Shown here: positions 41,480 through 54,109 of the stretch, piece by piece | Position numbering within the stretch: position 1 is the first letter of the stretch | Layout of the letters: each line of letters begins with the position of its first letter | Assembly (NCBI GenBank): GCA_973895155.1 | Contig: OZ316895.1 | Location: forward strand, 20,336,001-20,400,000 | DNA: 64,000 bases | Reading direction: 5' to 3' | Origin: Marsupella aquatica | Taxonomy: Eukaryota; Marchantiophyta | Program-made: the position numbers and the translations under genes | The notes under the pieces: generated by a model | What the model saw: only the letters and a program-made list of their open reading frames with translations | What the model was told of the DNA's origin: nothing | Databases searched by the model: none

Positions 41480-42470
41480 CTAATCGATAGCTCTTGGTAA
41501 TGAGACAAGTTGGTGTTGCATTGAGATGCCTGGCTATAGGAGATACATTTCTCACATTGGGTAAATTGTTTGCCTGGGGTTTTGAAGAGTTTTGTAGTAA
41601 AGGTGACTTGGAAGTTCATATGCTGCTCATGTGATTTGATGGTCAGGTGAGGCTGGCCTTATCCAAGTTAAACAAGGATTTCAAGATTGATGGGGTTTAA
41701 GCTCTCAGTCGATCCAAGCTCCTAATTGTTGTGGAGCTATTGACGACACTCGCTTGCCAATTGAGCTGCCATTTGGTGAGGACTCTATTCAGTACTATGA
41801 ATGGAAACACAAGCTCTCAGACTCCATGCAAGCCATTTGTGACCAGAAATTGAGATTTTTGGATGTGTGTTGTGGGCTGTTGGGAAGCATTCAGGATACA
41901 AGATTTAATGAGGATGTCTGGTTTTACTACCAAGTCACACAACACCATAGTTAATTGAGTGGGCCTCTATTCCGTTGCAACAATAGCAGAATGCTACAAT
42001 AGAACATCATTGGGGATGCAACGTACCCTGTACTCCTTTGGCTCATTGTTCTTTTTCCAAGAGATGTTTCAAAGAAGACTTATGCTTTTAATTACAAGCT
42101 CTCTAGCACTAGAATGTGTGTAGAAAGAGCTTTTGGTAGATTGAAGGGACATGGAGCTGAGCAAGGTGTTGTGGAAGCCTTGTATCAAAAGACTTGGACC
42201 AATGATTTTTTCTTGTTGTGTTGTACACAATCTTATCATAGACAAGAATGATAGGCTGCCAAACATTGTTTGGCAAAACCCCCCCACCTCACCCACCAGG
42301 CTATGCAAGGGTTTTCTGTCAGTCCCAACCGAAGAATGTACAGAGTGGGACCTGACGCACGAATGACATTAATGGACCACATAGGATAGTCAAGAATTGA
42401 AGTGGCTAGTGATGTAAAATTTGCTGAAGGTGTAATGCAATCTCTTATTGAGAGAAGATTTTAAAATAAA
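41480..42470 (+). pseudogene. PIF/Harbinger transposase (HARBI1-like) remnant
   Basis: Pieces in several frames line up with the Harbinger DDE_Tnp_4 nuclease: VALRCLAIGDTFLTLGKLF at about 41515, SIQAPNCCGAIDDTRLPIE at 41710, YYEWKHKLSDSMQAICDQK and LRFLDVCCGLLGSIQDTRF at 41795-41915, GDATYPVLLW at 42015, TRMCVERAFGRLKG at 42110. The DDE residues D (AIDDT) and D (FLDV) and the E of VERAFGRLK are visible. At least three frameshifts and stops (for example at 41637 and 41953) make it dead. Terminal inverted repeats were not located. Confidence 0.85.
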
Positions 42471-42479
42471 TTGCATTGC

Positions 42480-45180
42480 TTCTGTTTTTCATTTTTTTTT
42501 GTCAAACTGTACATATATGTCATAGCATACAACACTGTCCACAGCCAGATCACAAAGTGGAGAGTGAATGGCTTATTGTCTATCAATTAACCAGGTCCAC
42601 AATCTTGTGTATGCGGAGCTGTCATTGGTGTTAGCAGGCCCACAAGCTGCTCAATCAGCCACCAGCACTACATGATTCATCATTTGATTGAGAAAAACTT
42701 GTATATATTCATTCTTTGATTTACAGATGTTGCTTGGAGTGCAAAAGCGCACATTGTTGAGATCAAAATCTTTTGTTGTCCATCGGCTTCTGAACTATAT
42801 GCTAGTCAGTATTTAGTACTGAGTTTCTAGTCTTAAAATTTGTCACCACTGAAGTACTCTCACTGCTGAACCATAGATCTACTAAAGAAATAAACTTTGA
42901 AGTGTCTCTTTATTGTCTCAATCCATCTGTAAGATACCGAACAAAGTTGATAATGAATCCAAGAGCATAATTCGCAACATCTATCCCTGTTTGACGGGAA
43001 GATTGGTAGCTTTAACTTGAGCAAACAAGATATCAGCATATCTCTTATTGTTAAACATGAGGAGCTCATTGTGCTCCTCCCTTCTTGCCGTACATTCCTC
43101 GTGAAAGCTTTCCATCACACAATTCCTCATGAAGCCCTTTATCAGGATCTCAAAGGGTTAAAAAGTGTCTTATACAAGACCGGGAGACTCAGAGGTCAAT
43201 CATGGGAAAATCCTGGAATAGATAAGTTTTAACCTCCAGTCACTTTGCCTGCCCTATCTTGCTCACAACCCCGTCCTTCCTTGATAACATGTGTTTGAGT
43301 ATGACAGCATTAAAAGAGGGTACGTATTGCAATCATAGTAAAGTAAGTAAGAGAAGTGTGTGGTAAAATGAGCTGCATGCACGACCCAATAGCTACTTCT
43401 TACCCATTATTTAGTCAATGTTACTACATAATCTATATGCAATCTTTTTATGTTTAATAGTACATGTTCATATGGTAGAAATTTATTGTTAATTTTTAAT
43501 GTCTACTGGATATCTAAGTGACATCCATTCAAGTACATGAACATTACAATTAAGCCATGATATATTTTGATGTAAAAGTTATGACACATATGTGTCAATG
43601 GGATATGCAATCTAATTTACATCAGAATTACATACAACCAATATCAGTTTGCATATCAAGCAGTTTGATACAAAATGATTGTCCAATACACTCATAGAAT
43701 TGACTAAGAAACCATGTACTAACCCAGCTTATGTCAAATTACATATACAGCTCAGTTTCTATCTTGATGTGGACAACAGAGACGACTCTGGCAAAATTTG
43801 AAATTAATTAAATAAAGATACAGAAGTTGTCTAAACAATTACACAAGTTTGTCAAAAACCAACACTTACAGTTGGCCGGGGTGCTTGGACTTTAGACTTT
43901 GAGTAACATATATGGCTAGATTGATGGGTCATTGCATAATGTACTCCCCAGAGCAAGATGTGTATAGTAGAAAATAAATGCCTCAAACATGTAAAGTGAA
44001 AACTCACTAAAGTGTTTATGTATGAAATGTGACCCCCTTGTTTGAATTCCTTCAGGGTTGTTTAAAGCGTAGTTCTTGTTGATTAATAGGCAAGAATATG
44101 CAATATGAGAATTTTTATAATGAGTTGATCTAAATTCTGGGTGCCCCTTCTTCTCCAAGAATGTAGTGAAAATTTCAAAGTGAAAAATCACAGAGGGCAT
44201 TATCACACCAAACTGGACACAAATATGATAATCATTTCTTGGAAGGCATTTTGCATTCTTGCAAGATGTCTACCGCACTAGGAAATAGTCCACACTAGTA
44301 TACATAGCATGTTCATCCCAAAACAAGTTTCATTGTCTTGTAGGGATGTGTAATGATTATTGCATAGTTTTTGATAACACTAGGATAAAATACAAGAGTA
44401 AAATTAACATGCCAAGAATACTACATTTCACATGTTGAAAGTAAAAGTACATGTGCACAGTTGTGCACATAAGGTACAAAACTCTCTATTGACCTATTGA
44501 CATCAAAATCAATGAAAGGTTGTGCACAAAAGAGGTCCACAAGATACTCACTTGCCTTAGTTACATAATGACAATAAAAATCATAAACTTAGGAAACAAA
44601 AGTATCATGATAATTAGAACAAGAGGTGTCCACATACTTAAGTATCATTTTTCTCTCATTCACTAGACTCACTAAGAGAGGTACTAAAATAATCTAAAAT
44701 CTGAACAATACAAGTGATTATGGCACATTAAAATAAATATACACTATAAAATCCTAATAAGACAAAATGTTGAAAGGTGGATTGGCCACTCGGGACCATG
44801 GATGTAACCCTTGCAAGCTTACTGCCCTAGAGGATTACCTCCCACAACAACATATATCTTAGCTACAATTTTTTGTCAAATTCCACCTCCCCCAAAAGTG
44901 TTCAATTGGCCACTTTTGGCAAAATCTTGCTAGATTCTTAGTGTACAATTTGCCAATTTCTCACCAACTCATGGACCCCATTCACAAGAATCTAACCTTA
45001 TTAGTCAGTAAATCTAGGGGTATCTGAAGGTCAAGGAAATAATTCAGAAAACAATGATAAATAACATCCCTAGCATCTCCTCCCTTATAAAGAGGCTCAC
45101 ATCGCTACCGGCTAAAACTGAAAACGTTAAAAACTAAGCTGATAACCCCCTTGGGACTATGGGTTACCATACAAGAAACC
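42480..45180. other. AT-rich intergenic stretch
   Basis: I see no coding region, RNA gene or clear repeat in this 2.7 kb. The 96-codon minus-strand frame at 43916-44206 lacks family similarity and splice support. Confidence 0.5.
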
Positions 45181-47173
45181 TGAATTGTACATCATTCCCC
45201 AGTTGGACACGACACAATCATCAATTCATCATGATCCTTTTCGACCAAAGGAAGAAAGGAATGTTTTCCTGATGTCACGGGATTGCAGGGATTGCAACGT
45301 TAATGATCTCTCCTGTCCTCAGCACTGTAGCCGTCATTCTAAGCCAACTACAGATTCCAGCGGGAAAATCGGCGCGATTTATGCCAGCTCGCTCTTCCCG
45401 GCGCTGATTTCCCGCCCCTTCAGCCCCGAATTGGGTTCTCTGTTGGGCTGAGCTCTGTGTTGCTGCGTCAGCTGAATTGAGAACCACCTCTCAAATGGAC
45501 GTTCGAGTCTTCCCCATCATTACGTCGAGTAATGAGAATGTAACGGAGAGGGTTAAAACAATTATTAGTCCACTGGACAGCCAGCCAGCTGCTCGCCTCG
45601 CGTTAGCAACTTGGCATGTTGTGGCTCATTGGTAAGCCTTTGGGTAATTAGGAGGGCCCTCGAGGATCATTATTTTGTGCCAGAGATTAGTTTGACTCCC
45701 ACCACATCAAGAAAGTGGAGTTGGGTTGAAGCCTGGAAGAAACAATCACCGATGACTCGCGGTGGGGCTTGGAGTTTCATGGGTGAAGTGATTGGCGTTT
45801 GTCAATTTGTCAAATTGGGTTGAGTTACCGTTTCATCTCTTCCTGGTCGGGAGCCGCTGTACGAGGCTACTGCTGTACTCTCGATCGGATCTTGATTTTG
45901 ATTTCAATTGCACCCTGAACGGTGTTACGGGGCCATTTTTATCGTCACAGATGATTTGGAGCCCATTTCGTCTTTCTCGGGGTTTTAGAAATGGTTACAG
46001 TTCTCACCACTGCAAAAGCGATTTGATCTGTTAGGAGGTTAAGAGAAGGCAATTCTTCTGGGCTTAAATTACCCGAGCTGGCGGAGAAAACCTAGCCTCG
46101 ACTTCGGGATCTCTTGAGGGAAGGAACGAAATTGAAGTACAGGTGAAGGGAATCCGTCTATCAACTAAACGTCTTTGCTCTCTTGGGATCTTCACATTTG
46201 GAAGCGCGCATATTTTCGTTTTCGGAGAGAAGGAGAGGGAAAGAGCTGAATAGACTTCTTGCTGGAATGGACTGGTGAATCCGCTGCGTCAGCTACTACT
46301 GTTATCAGCGAGGCGCTGAAATTTGTCTGTTCATTCTTGCTGCTGTACTACCTGCTTGGATTCGTTGACCGTCATTTTCTATTAGGCGACTGTAGATTTC
46401 TCTGACGGGTGGGGACTTAAACGGGTGGGGACTTAAAAGTTGTATAGAGGAGATTGAGGCGGTGGACAAATTCCTGTCCAGATGTAGCTCATTCCTGTGT
46501 TTCGCACTTGCTCAGCTGAATTGTGAGCATTGCAGTTGTTTCTAGTAGCTACACTGTCGGTACAGTGGCGTTATCGCCTTCCTAGGATTTACCATGGTTG
46601 GGATGCCTTAGATCTCTCGCATCAGTTGTTTCCTAGGAGCAAGAGCAAGGGGTTATGTTATCTGCAATGTCCTCAATTACGCTGACCTGTCGATAATGCG
46701 AGAACTTTATTTTATTGTCTCCTGAAATTGCTTGCAGGGATTCAATCTGCGTGCTGAATTCTGAGATAGGAGTAACTGTTCCTCCCGGTAGCAAAGTACT
46801 TCGGAGATTCTGATTTGGTGCTCCGAAGATCTGTCCAGTTGACTAAATTTTGAGGTAGGACATGGGAGTAGAGATAAAGGAACAGCCAAGTTAACTTGAT
46901 GGCATTCATTCTGCAGTACGTTTACTACGGTGTTAATGATCGATGGCCTTCGTGTCGTGAAGGCGTTGTTTGCATGTCATCCTTCTGTTTCTTAATGATC
47001 ATGAGTTGACGGTTATGTCTTGCTTGTCATGTACTTATTGTGCAATTGTGCGGCAATTTTCCCCCGCAGCTACACATTTCTAAAGCCATCATTGTGGTCG
47101 CCCCGGAGGTGGAGTTTAAAAGTGTACTCCACATTCTCGTCTACAGTGTGCAGGAGTGTGGAACCGTCCGTAG
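45181..47173 (+). other. GC-richer region upstream of SMC6-like copy 2
   Basis: Composition changes here to balanced GC with CpG-containing words (aatcggcgcg, cttcccggcgctgatttcccg at 45365-45415), like a promoter or 5' untranslated region. Short frames occur, but I find no Walker A motif or other SMC head sequence. An acceptor-like TTTTCCCCCGCAG at 47057-47069 and TCCGTAG at 47167-47173 precede the first recognisable exon. Confidence 0.4.
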
Positions 47174-49457
47174 GTGGAACGAGATGCACTCAATCAACTA
47201 GGGGCGCGGTTCAAGATCCCGGAACAGGTCGGAAGATCCGATTCAAAGGCTGACAACATGGAAAAATATAATTCGTTCACTTGGGCCAAAAAGGTGGAGG
47301 TATCCCTTGACGCTGGGGAGAAGAAGTTGACCGACTTAAAAAAGCAACTCCCCGTCGTTCAACAGAAGATAGACGAATCACAGGTCAGGTCTTGGTATCA
47401 TTGATGAAGCAAATATTTTCAGTCCATTAACTCTAATCTATTCTATGTTGGTGGAATCTTAGACCGGGCCATTTTGATCCCCATAAAAAATGCTTGCAAT
47501 CTCGATGAGAGTTTTGAGTTTTATGTCCTACTTTTCTTTACGAGATCTGTACTGTAAATGTTAATTTTTTTTTGGTTTTGTTGACAGCTTTACTTGGATT
47601 TGAAGCTAGCGGCAAGTGCAGAAAGGCAGACATTTCTTGCAAGGATGATGCAGAGGATGCAAGAGCTCAGGCAGTCTCAAGAAAAATTGAGGAGAGCATC
47701 TTCAGAGGTGCATGAGCAGGACTCGCGAGTCAGTTCTACTTCTTACGTATAGCACTTGTATATACATGAGCTGAAATTCCAAATCCGCATGCGAATGGCA
47801 GGTAACCAGTGAATGGGGCCAGGCTGAACAAGACACGCGGAATGTCAAGAGAAATTCTCAAAAATCCAAGGATCTATTGAAGACATTTGAAGTTGATGTC
47901 TCGGAAATGCTACTACAACTGTTGAAGGATACACAGGTTCTTCCTTTTCGCACTTTTCGTTCAATACCCATGTCTTCGTTTGAACTTGTAGAACCCTCTT
48001 GGTTTCAGGACAAGCTGCTATGTGTGATTGACAAAGGATACGTTGTCTGTGAAAGTAGCATCCTCAATATATTGCTGAATATGTTCAAGAATTGCAGCGA
48101 GCGACTTCCTCATAATACATGGGGGAAGAGGAGTGGTCTTGCTCCATTCTGCTGCTTGCTTCCTACCCCGTCCCTGCTTCCTGCGCATGCCCAGGTGTTA
48201 GTCTACTTTGCGGTCAGATCAATGGAAGTGGATACGATATAAATTTGACATATTGTAAGGTACTTGCCTACAGGCTGAATTGCATCAGCGGCTTCTAGAA
48301 ATTCAGGAGCATGAATACAAGAAGAGGATTGCCGAGGAAGATTACAAGAGGTACCGCAACACACCTTATTCTGCCCATATTAGTGGAAGTTATACTCGAC
48401 ATAAACACTCTCTGAAGTGCAGCACATTTTACATCCTTACTCCCCTGGGTTCTATATGTTCGCCTCGAAATGTTGACGGCTCTGCTTTCTGTGTGGCCTT
48501 ACGGAGTGTCCATTTGTTTACGAGAATTTTGTAAGATTGAGTTGCCAGACATGAAGGTTAGAGGAATTGTTATGAATGGCGATTACTACCGAGGATTTTT
48601 TGTCTGATGAAATGTTGCCCTCATCTCTTAGTTATTGCCCGTGAGTTCTAGTCAGCAATGTCTGAACTTGCAATGCCATCTTGATTTCTCTCGGTACAGG
48701 CTTAAGGAGGAAGAACTTCTACTCAATTCAGGACTGGAGGGCCTTACTAAACAGAAACTGCCTATAAAAAATGAAGTACGTCCTATTGTTTACCTGTTAT
48801 TTCATCCTGTATCCCACGCACAATGGAACGGATCATACGAGATCTCGTCGTGATATTCCTCAAGTTAGATGAGATATTATGGATTTGTGTCGGCAGCGTG
48901 TCCGAGTTTTAGTTTGAACTGAGAACTTTTGATCTTTCAGATCAAAGACTATGGAATACAATTGCGACAGGTGACGACTTACATGTATGGGATTCAACCT
49001 CAGCAGACATCTATGGTAGACTCCGACCTCTTATCAGGACGATTAATCATCTGAGAAATTTTTAGCCCCCTTCCATGGTCGATTGCTGTGATTGGAAGTT
49101 TTTCTTCAGTTCTATCTTCTAAGATTTGCAGTGTATCTTATCTATCTACCGGATTCTCTGAGAGTCTATACATATGAAGTAGGGACCAACCTGATATGTA
49201 GTTCCTCTTTATCAATTAGGTCAGTAACCTGGAATGGATTAGGAAGGAAGGTAGAAAGACGAATTACAATCACAGTTTGCCATTAAAACATTATCTAATC
49301 TAATGTGTATACTAGATAATATTTCCAACCATGATCTCCTCTGGACTTTCAAAGGGATATATTTGTATCGCCTTCGACAGAGGATGCGGTTCTGCTAAAT
49401 GACAGATGCCGAGAATTAATTGGTTTGAGAACGAGACCGATATTTTATGAAGTGAAG
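47174..49457 (+). CDS. SMC6-like arm and hinge, copy 2 (partial)
   Basis: Exons with GT-AG borders: 47174-47383 (70 codons), 47588-47707 (40), 47802-47936 (45), 48274-48350 plus 48700-48775 (51 codons across a split Arg), 48941-49015 (25), and a tentative hinge exon about 49339-49457. FTWAKKVE...LKKQLPVVQQKID matches the SMC6 arm. IKDYGIQLRQVTTYMYGIQ is the end of the arm before the hinge. FVSPSTEDAVLLNDRCREL resembles the SMC6 hinge. Exons 2 and 3 have exactly the lengths of the matching exons in copy 1 (120 and 135 nt), and many residues are shared (for example ELRQSQ and the ending LLKDTQ/MLQDTQ). No head or C-terminal ATPase half is seen. It could be a headless SMC6-derived gene (comparable in idea to hinge proteins such as DMS3 or GMI1) or a decaying duplicate. 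Confidence 0.65.
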
Positions 49458-49509
49458 GCGTTGAAGATATTGCAGCACAAGGATTCGTCATTTTACCACT
49501 GCTTGCATC

Positions 49510-50217
49510 GTGGACATTGGTATAGCGTATCATTCCTTTCAAGTCTTAGGTTCAAATTGGCCTGACAACTCTGCTGACTCAATTCATAAATCACAGCAGA
49601 TTCCTTCGATGGAGGAGAGGAGTAAAACAATCGAGAGGGGCGATGTTACGATGAAAGAAGTCGCACAGGGGAGGCTTGCTACGGCAAATGTTCCTCGACT
49701 TGCCTGTGATCGTGTTCAAACCCCGTCACCCGGTCCATTCAACTCGAGCGTACTGAAGTGGTTCTCTGAAGAGGCTTATATTCCAATATCTCGAGTCAAA
49801 GACTTCATCGAGGGGGAGGAGAGGCGGGAGGATTTTGAATGCAAATTCACCATTCGAAAGACCGAAGATCGTTTCCTCAGCAATGGCAAGAAGCTGATTA
49901 GATATTGGTGTTCATTTGGCCCGGTGGATCTTCGCAAAGAGGTACTGCAATCCGTGCCAGGGGGCAATAGTCCTGAGGTGGGTGAAGGAAGTCGACCTTC
50001 AAGCCAGAGAAAAAAACTGGGTGTTTCCTCTGCACGTGGGTGTCGGTGCCATTTTGCAGTGATCTATTTCAAAGACCGACCTGAAGCTTGTCTCATCCGC
50101 TGGTTGAATCGTGAACATCGTGATAAGGATGGAAGTGTTTGCCATGGACGTCTGGATCCGTCAGCATCAAGTGCAGATGATCGGTCACGTGGCTGCACAA
50201 ATTCTGATGGAGTTTAG
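49510..50217 (+). CDS. Protein with a possible WRKY/GCM/FAR1-type zinc motif
   Basis: An open frame of 235 codons; the first Met (49510) may be intronic, since an acceptor-like 'aaatcacag' at 49591-49599 suggests an exon start just after it. The C-terminal half reads DFECKFTIRKTEDRF, then RYWCSFGPVD, then GCRCHFAVIYFKDRP and EHRDKDGSVCHGR. The CxC ... HxD ... CHG spacing resembles zinc-binding folds of the WRKY-GCM1/FAR1 type found in plant transposase-derived regulators. This is a weak pattern call. It lies in the same orientation about 50 bp downstream of the tentative SMC6-like hinge exon and in a different frame, so it could be a later exon of that gene or a separate one. Confidence 0.4.
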   Translation: MDIGIAYHSFQVLGSNWPDNSADSIHKSQQIPSMEERSKTIERGDVTMKEVAQGRLATANVPRLACDRVQTPSPGPFNSSVLKWFSEEAYIPISRVKDFIEGEERREDFECKFTIRKTEDRFLSNGKKLIRYWCSFGPVDLRKEVLQSVPGGNSPEVGEGSRPSSQRKKLGVSSARGCRCHFAVIYFKDRPEACLIRWLNREHRDKDGSVCHGRLDPSASSADDRSRGCTNSDGV

Positions 50218-50219
50218 GA

Positions 50220-53200
50220 AATATCAATCCTCGGTTTGAGATTTGACTGCTCGCATCGGCATCATCCTCAAAGAAGTCCAATGGGGTTCACGAGGCAAAA
50301 GTATGTCGGTGGTGGTATTCATGTCAAAATGATTCAAGATTCTGCTGCGACTTCGGCGAATTACATATGAATGGATCATTTTGATCGTGATCTTGTTTTT
50401 CTCGGGAGGACCAGAATGATTATTTATAAGAGGAAGGACATCCGGACTGCGTTGTCTACTGCAGTCCTAGGACGAATGAGACACTGGCAGCGTGGCACAC
50501 CTATACCATACTCCCCCACATGTCTGAGGTCGCTTTTTGGCTACGGAAAATGCTCTATAGCGATATATTTTCACAGTACGCTTTTCCCCAAAATCATTTA
50601 TTCGGCAGACCAGGTAAATTCCTAATTGTCATGGCATTTGGCTGTCAATATCTTCTTAGTTTCATTCATGTTTTCGTTCTTATGTTTGTTCTATTGAAGA
50701 TTACATTCATGTTGTCGTTTGTAGTGTCTGCTCTACTGAAACTACGCTAGAACTCGCATTGACTGCTGCTGATCAGTGGCGCTTATGTACTGGCAATGGA
50801 CCCTTGTATGATCCAGTTTTTTTGTGCTTGTGTTTGGATCAGATTACTACGCTTCCTGTTCCTGGGATCTCTGCATGTAAAAGGGGAGCCCAAGGCATGA
50901 ATTCAGAGTGAAGTAGTTTACATGATTGACATAGCATTCTACTCTGCACGACAAATCTTTCTTCTGAAGGGCTCAAGACAATAATAATGGTCGAAGATTA
51001 TCAAAGATAGTCTACAATAGACTTACTCAATGACAATGCAATTTAGGTGGACGGGGCTCCCATTTCGATAAGAGGGTCATTGACGGAGGTCAAATGATAT
51101 CGTCTGCTGACAGGGAACGCGAAGAATTAGCGTGGACAGCCATCTCTTTGCACTGCTCGGGAGTTTTCAGATTTCACTTGTAAATGTAGATCTCTCGCCG
51201 TCACTCTTAAAGCACGCCTTGCGCTCTGCCCTCAGATCTGGTAGCTGCTGCATTCATAGTGTAGTTTGTGTCTATCAGTTCGAGGATTGTTGACACAGTT
51301 CTTCAACTCATCTTACCTTCAGGAGACTCCGATGGTTGATCACGGAAGACTTCACATGTCACCGACACTGCGTTGAAGTCGCAGAATTTGTATCGGGACT
51401 TCGTGCTAGCTACATTCACTCTCTTCTAGGAGCCGTCACTTTCTCCTTCAAAGGGTAGGGACGTCGATTGGTGAGGCGAGGCTCAGTCAAATTAGAGCCG
51501 CGAGAACAGAACACACACATAACAACGGTACAGGGATTTACGAAGAATGGAAGGTTTCTTCAATTAATGATTGATTGATTGATGGTGAATGATTGTACAG
51601 TAGGGCACTTTCCAATCAGCGCTCCAGGTCGGTGGGTGAGATTGAAACATAAGCGGAGCTAAATCTCCGTCTCGATACAATCAATAAGCCACCTCGCCTC
51701 CACTTTGCAGTGGAATTTAAGAAGACTCAGTCTGTGGCGAAAATTTCATTTTTTTAACCATTTGATTATAGAGGACCTCGACAAGATCAGGACTCCATCA
51801 GCGTGAGTGCAGTCGATCTCGGTCACTGTAATCAGCGCAAATTCTGATTATTCGTAGATATTTTGCTGGTTCGTCAGCTTACGGACTTTTGGTATATCAA
51901 TCGACTAGCTAGCCAGCGACCTGGCGCGCGTGCTATTGAGGGACAGAATTTACAGGGAGCATGTTGCCTACTGCTCTCTGGTGATCAAGGTTTCATGCGT
52001 CCATCGGTTGAGAAGTCGATTGCACGGGTGGTGACGAGCGAACCACGAAGATCTGAGGTAATACTTCCTCTTGAGCTTGAGAGCTAGAAAACAATTAGTC
52101 AGAGTCATTTCTCTTTCTCTGCTTGCAAGAAATCTGTTAGTGCGCAATGCTTCTAGGCCTAGTTGAGAGAGCGGCGAAATACGTAGCGATGGCAGAATGG
52201 AATCTGAACGAACAGCGAGCTCTCTGAACGATTTGGAATAATTAAGACGCACGGAAAGGATGGCCGGTGTTTCGGTCGATCCGGAGGCTTTTGTGAACTG
52301 TAACCGAAATTTAGCTCTTGACGTGAAACTACAGATACTCATTTGATCGAGAGTTCCTCCGTCATTACATATGAAGCTTTTTACTCTTTTAATATTGACT
52401 TAGCTCCTCCACTAAGGCTGATACTAGAACGAGCCAGGTGCTCTGGATCAACAGCCTAGCTCCGCTTCATGCGAATTATGTGTCTAGTCCGATCAGATTA
52501 GTAAGAGATAGGTAAGTAAAGTGCGCGACGGGCCGGTATAGTTGTGAAGGTGTTGATGAAGCAAATGTTGTCTGGGGGCGTTTCATTCAGTTGAGAACCC
52601 GTGGGGAAACTGGATGTCGCATGACGCACGGGTTGCCAACCGTGCGGGTGAGTAGGTGGACGAGCCCTACTCGCGTGGAAGAAGGTGAAGGGTAAGTACG
52701 GGGCAGGTCATGTAATGGTTCCAAAAGCCAGATTGAATGTGAAGCAATCTTCCAGGGAAAAGCTAGTGCAAAGAACTGTGCCCCTCGTTATCTTGAAGTG
52801 TTCTCGCCCGTCCCGATTACCGTGGATTTCCTCGACACTTGACCGGCCTAGGAGTTCCAGTTTCAGAGTGATAGAATTTGAAATGATGTTTCTGAGGCAG
52901 TCGGTCCATTCATCGAGGATGTGAGGTGTAAAGTACAGTAGGATTCAGTATCGTAGCAGGCATTGGTTCCGAAGAAATATCTACTACTCAGATTTGATTC
53001 TCTGAATTAGGTGCAGTGTTGATATTGTCGTTGCAGGTGTTGCATTGACATTTACTAGTTTTCATTTCAAACAAACACTCCTCATGATTGCGAGGATTTC
53101 CAAAAGAGAGTCTGATTCATATCTCTTTACGTCTATTTCAGACATCAATTCTTGCAGGCAGGGCACATCACTTTTATCTCATGCTTGTCATGATCGATGC

Positions 53201-53370
53201 GCGAACTTTTTGTTAGCTTCTTGAATATTTCGAACAAAGTTTCGTTGCGTTCATTGCATGAATATACTGCACAGTTGTGCGTCTAATTTAAACGTCGATT
53301 GGCATTTAAATATTGGTCTTGAAAATAGTGCTGGATTACCTATTCCATTGGTCGTCGATATTTTCAAGAA
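50220..53370. other. Long stretch without a recognised gene
   Basis: Several frames under 125 codons are present (for example 51863-52087 plus, 51968-52342 minus), but none resembles a family I know. A run of 'attgattgattgatgg' occurs near 51575. Untranslated exons of the neighbouring genes are possible. Confidence 0.4.
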
Positions 53371-53372
53371 TG

Positions 53373-53547
53373 AAGTCTAGTGTTGGGTAGCAGCATGATT
53401 GCACTCGTATTTCACCTAATTTCGGTCGTTCTTGTGGTCCAGGCCTGGGCGACCCTTACGAAGTCTCGTGTTGGGTAGCAGCATGATTGCACTCGTATTT
53501 CACCTAATTTCGGTCGTTCTTGTGGTCCAGGCCCGGGCGACCCGTAG
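53373..53547. repeat. Two-copy 88-bp tandem duplication upstream of the lipid-transfer gene
   Basis: The unit from 'aagtctagtgttgggtagc' to 'gggcgacccttacg' (53373-53460) is repeated directly at 53461-53547 with only three or four changes (tag/tcg, cctggg/cccggg, ccttacg/ccgtag). It ends about 190 bp before the ATG of the lipid-transfer protein and so may lie in its promoter. Confidence 0.9.
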
Positions 53548-53733
53548 TGTCTGCTGAATTTCAACTGCTGTTATCCATTCTGGGAGCCGTTTACCTGGGC
53601 GAGAATTGTTCACGGTGCTTCGCAGCTCGCATGACGGTGAACATCCCTTATACCAAAGACGCAAATCCCTGAATTCTGTCGCAGGACGTCGCACAACTTT
53701 CCTTTCGTTTCATATCTCATTCCGAGAAGTAGG

Positions 53734-54099
53734 ATGGCAGGACACAGCGAAAGAAGCACATTGGTCTGCGCGATGCTGCTGATGCTTCTCCTGGGTCACC
53801 AAGGATCCATGGTACAGGCATTGTTACCAGCTTGCGGCTCGATAGGCGACTTACTACCACCATGTTTCGAAAGCACCGCCGGATCCAAGCCCTATCCCAT
53901 GTCACCGGTTTCAGACGAGTGCTGCCAGAGTATACGCCGCTTTCGATTCCCTGGCTGTCTGTGCGTCGCTCTTGTGGAAGAAATAGAGAGTTCGAACATA
54001 GATGAAAGGTCGGCGGTAGCTGCATTGTCCCTTCCCGCAAGTTGTGGCAGGCCATTACCGGCGGGGTTCAACTGCACCGGTACGCGAGCACCTTTCTGA
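53734..54099 (+). CDS. Non-specific lipid-transfer protein, secreted
   Basis: A 121-residue frame has a signal peptide at 1-29 (hydrophobic core CAMLLMLLLG, cleavage near VQA/LL). The eight-cysteine motif is complete: C34, C44, C62-C63, C74-x-C76, C103, C113, in the order C..C..CC..CxC..C..C of the LTP_2/hydrophobic-seed fold. Such proteins bind lipids in the apoplast and take part in cuticle and wall deposition or defence. The CxC spacer is Leu. The spacing (nine residues between C1 and C2, ten between CC and CxC) is closer to LTPd/LTPg-like non-seed types than to classical type 1. A donor-like GGTACG follows FNCTG, so the last few residues (TRAPF) could be replaced by a further exon; no GPI signal is visible in the current frame. 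Confidence 0.88.
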   Translation: MAGHSERSTLVCAMLLMLLLGHQGSMVQALLPACGSIGDLLPPCFESTAGSKPYPMSPVSDECCQSIRRFRFPGCLCVALVEEIESSNIDERSAVAALSLPASCGRPLPAGFNCTGTRAPF

Positions 54100-54109
54100 A
54101 TTTCATCGA

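Noticed and set aside
50371-50750. Two overlapping frames with hydrophobic stretches
   Set aside because: Hydrophobicity comes from T-rich DNA; no start context, splice support or family match.
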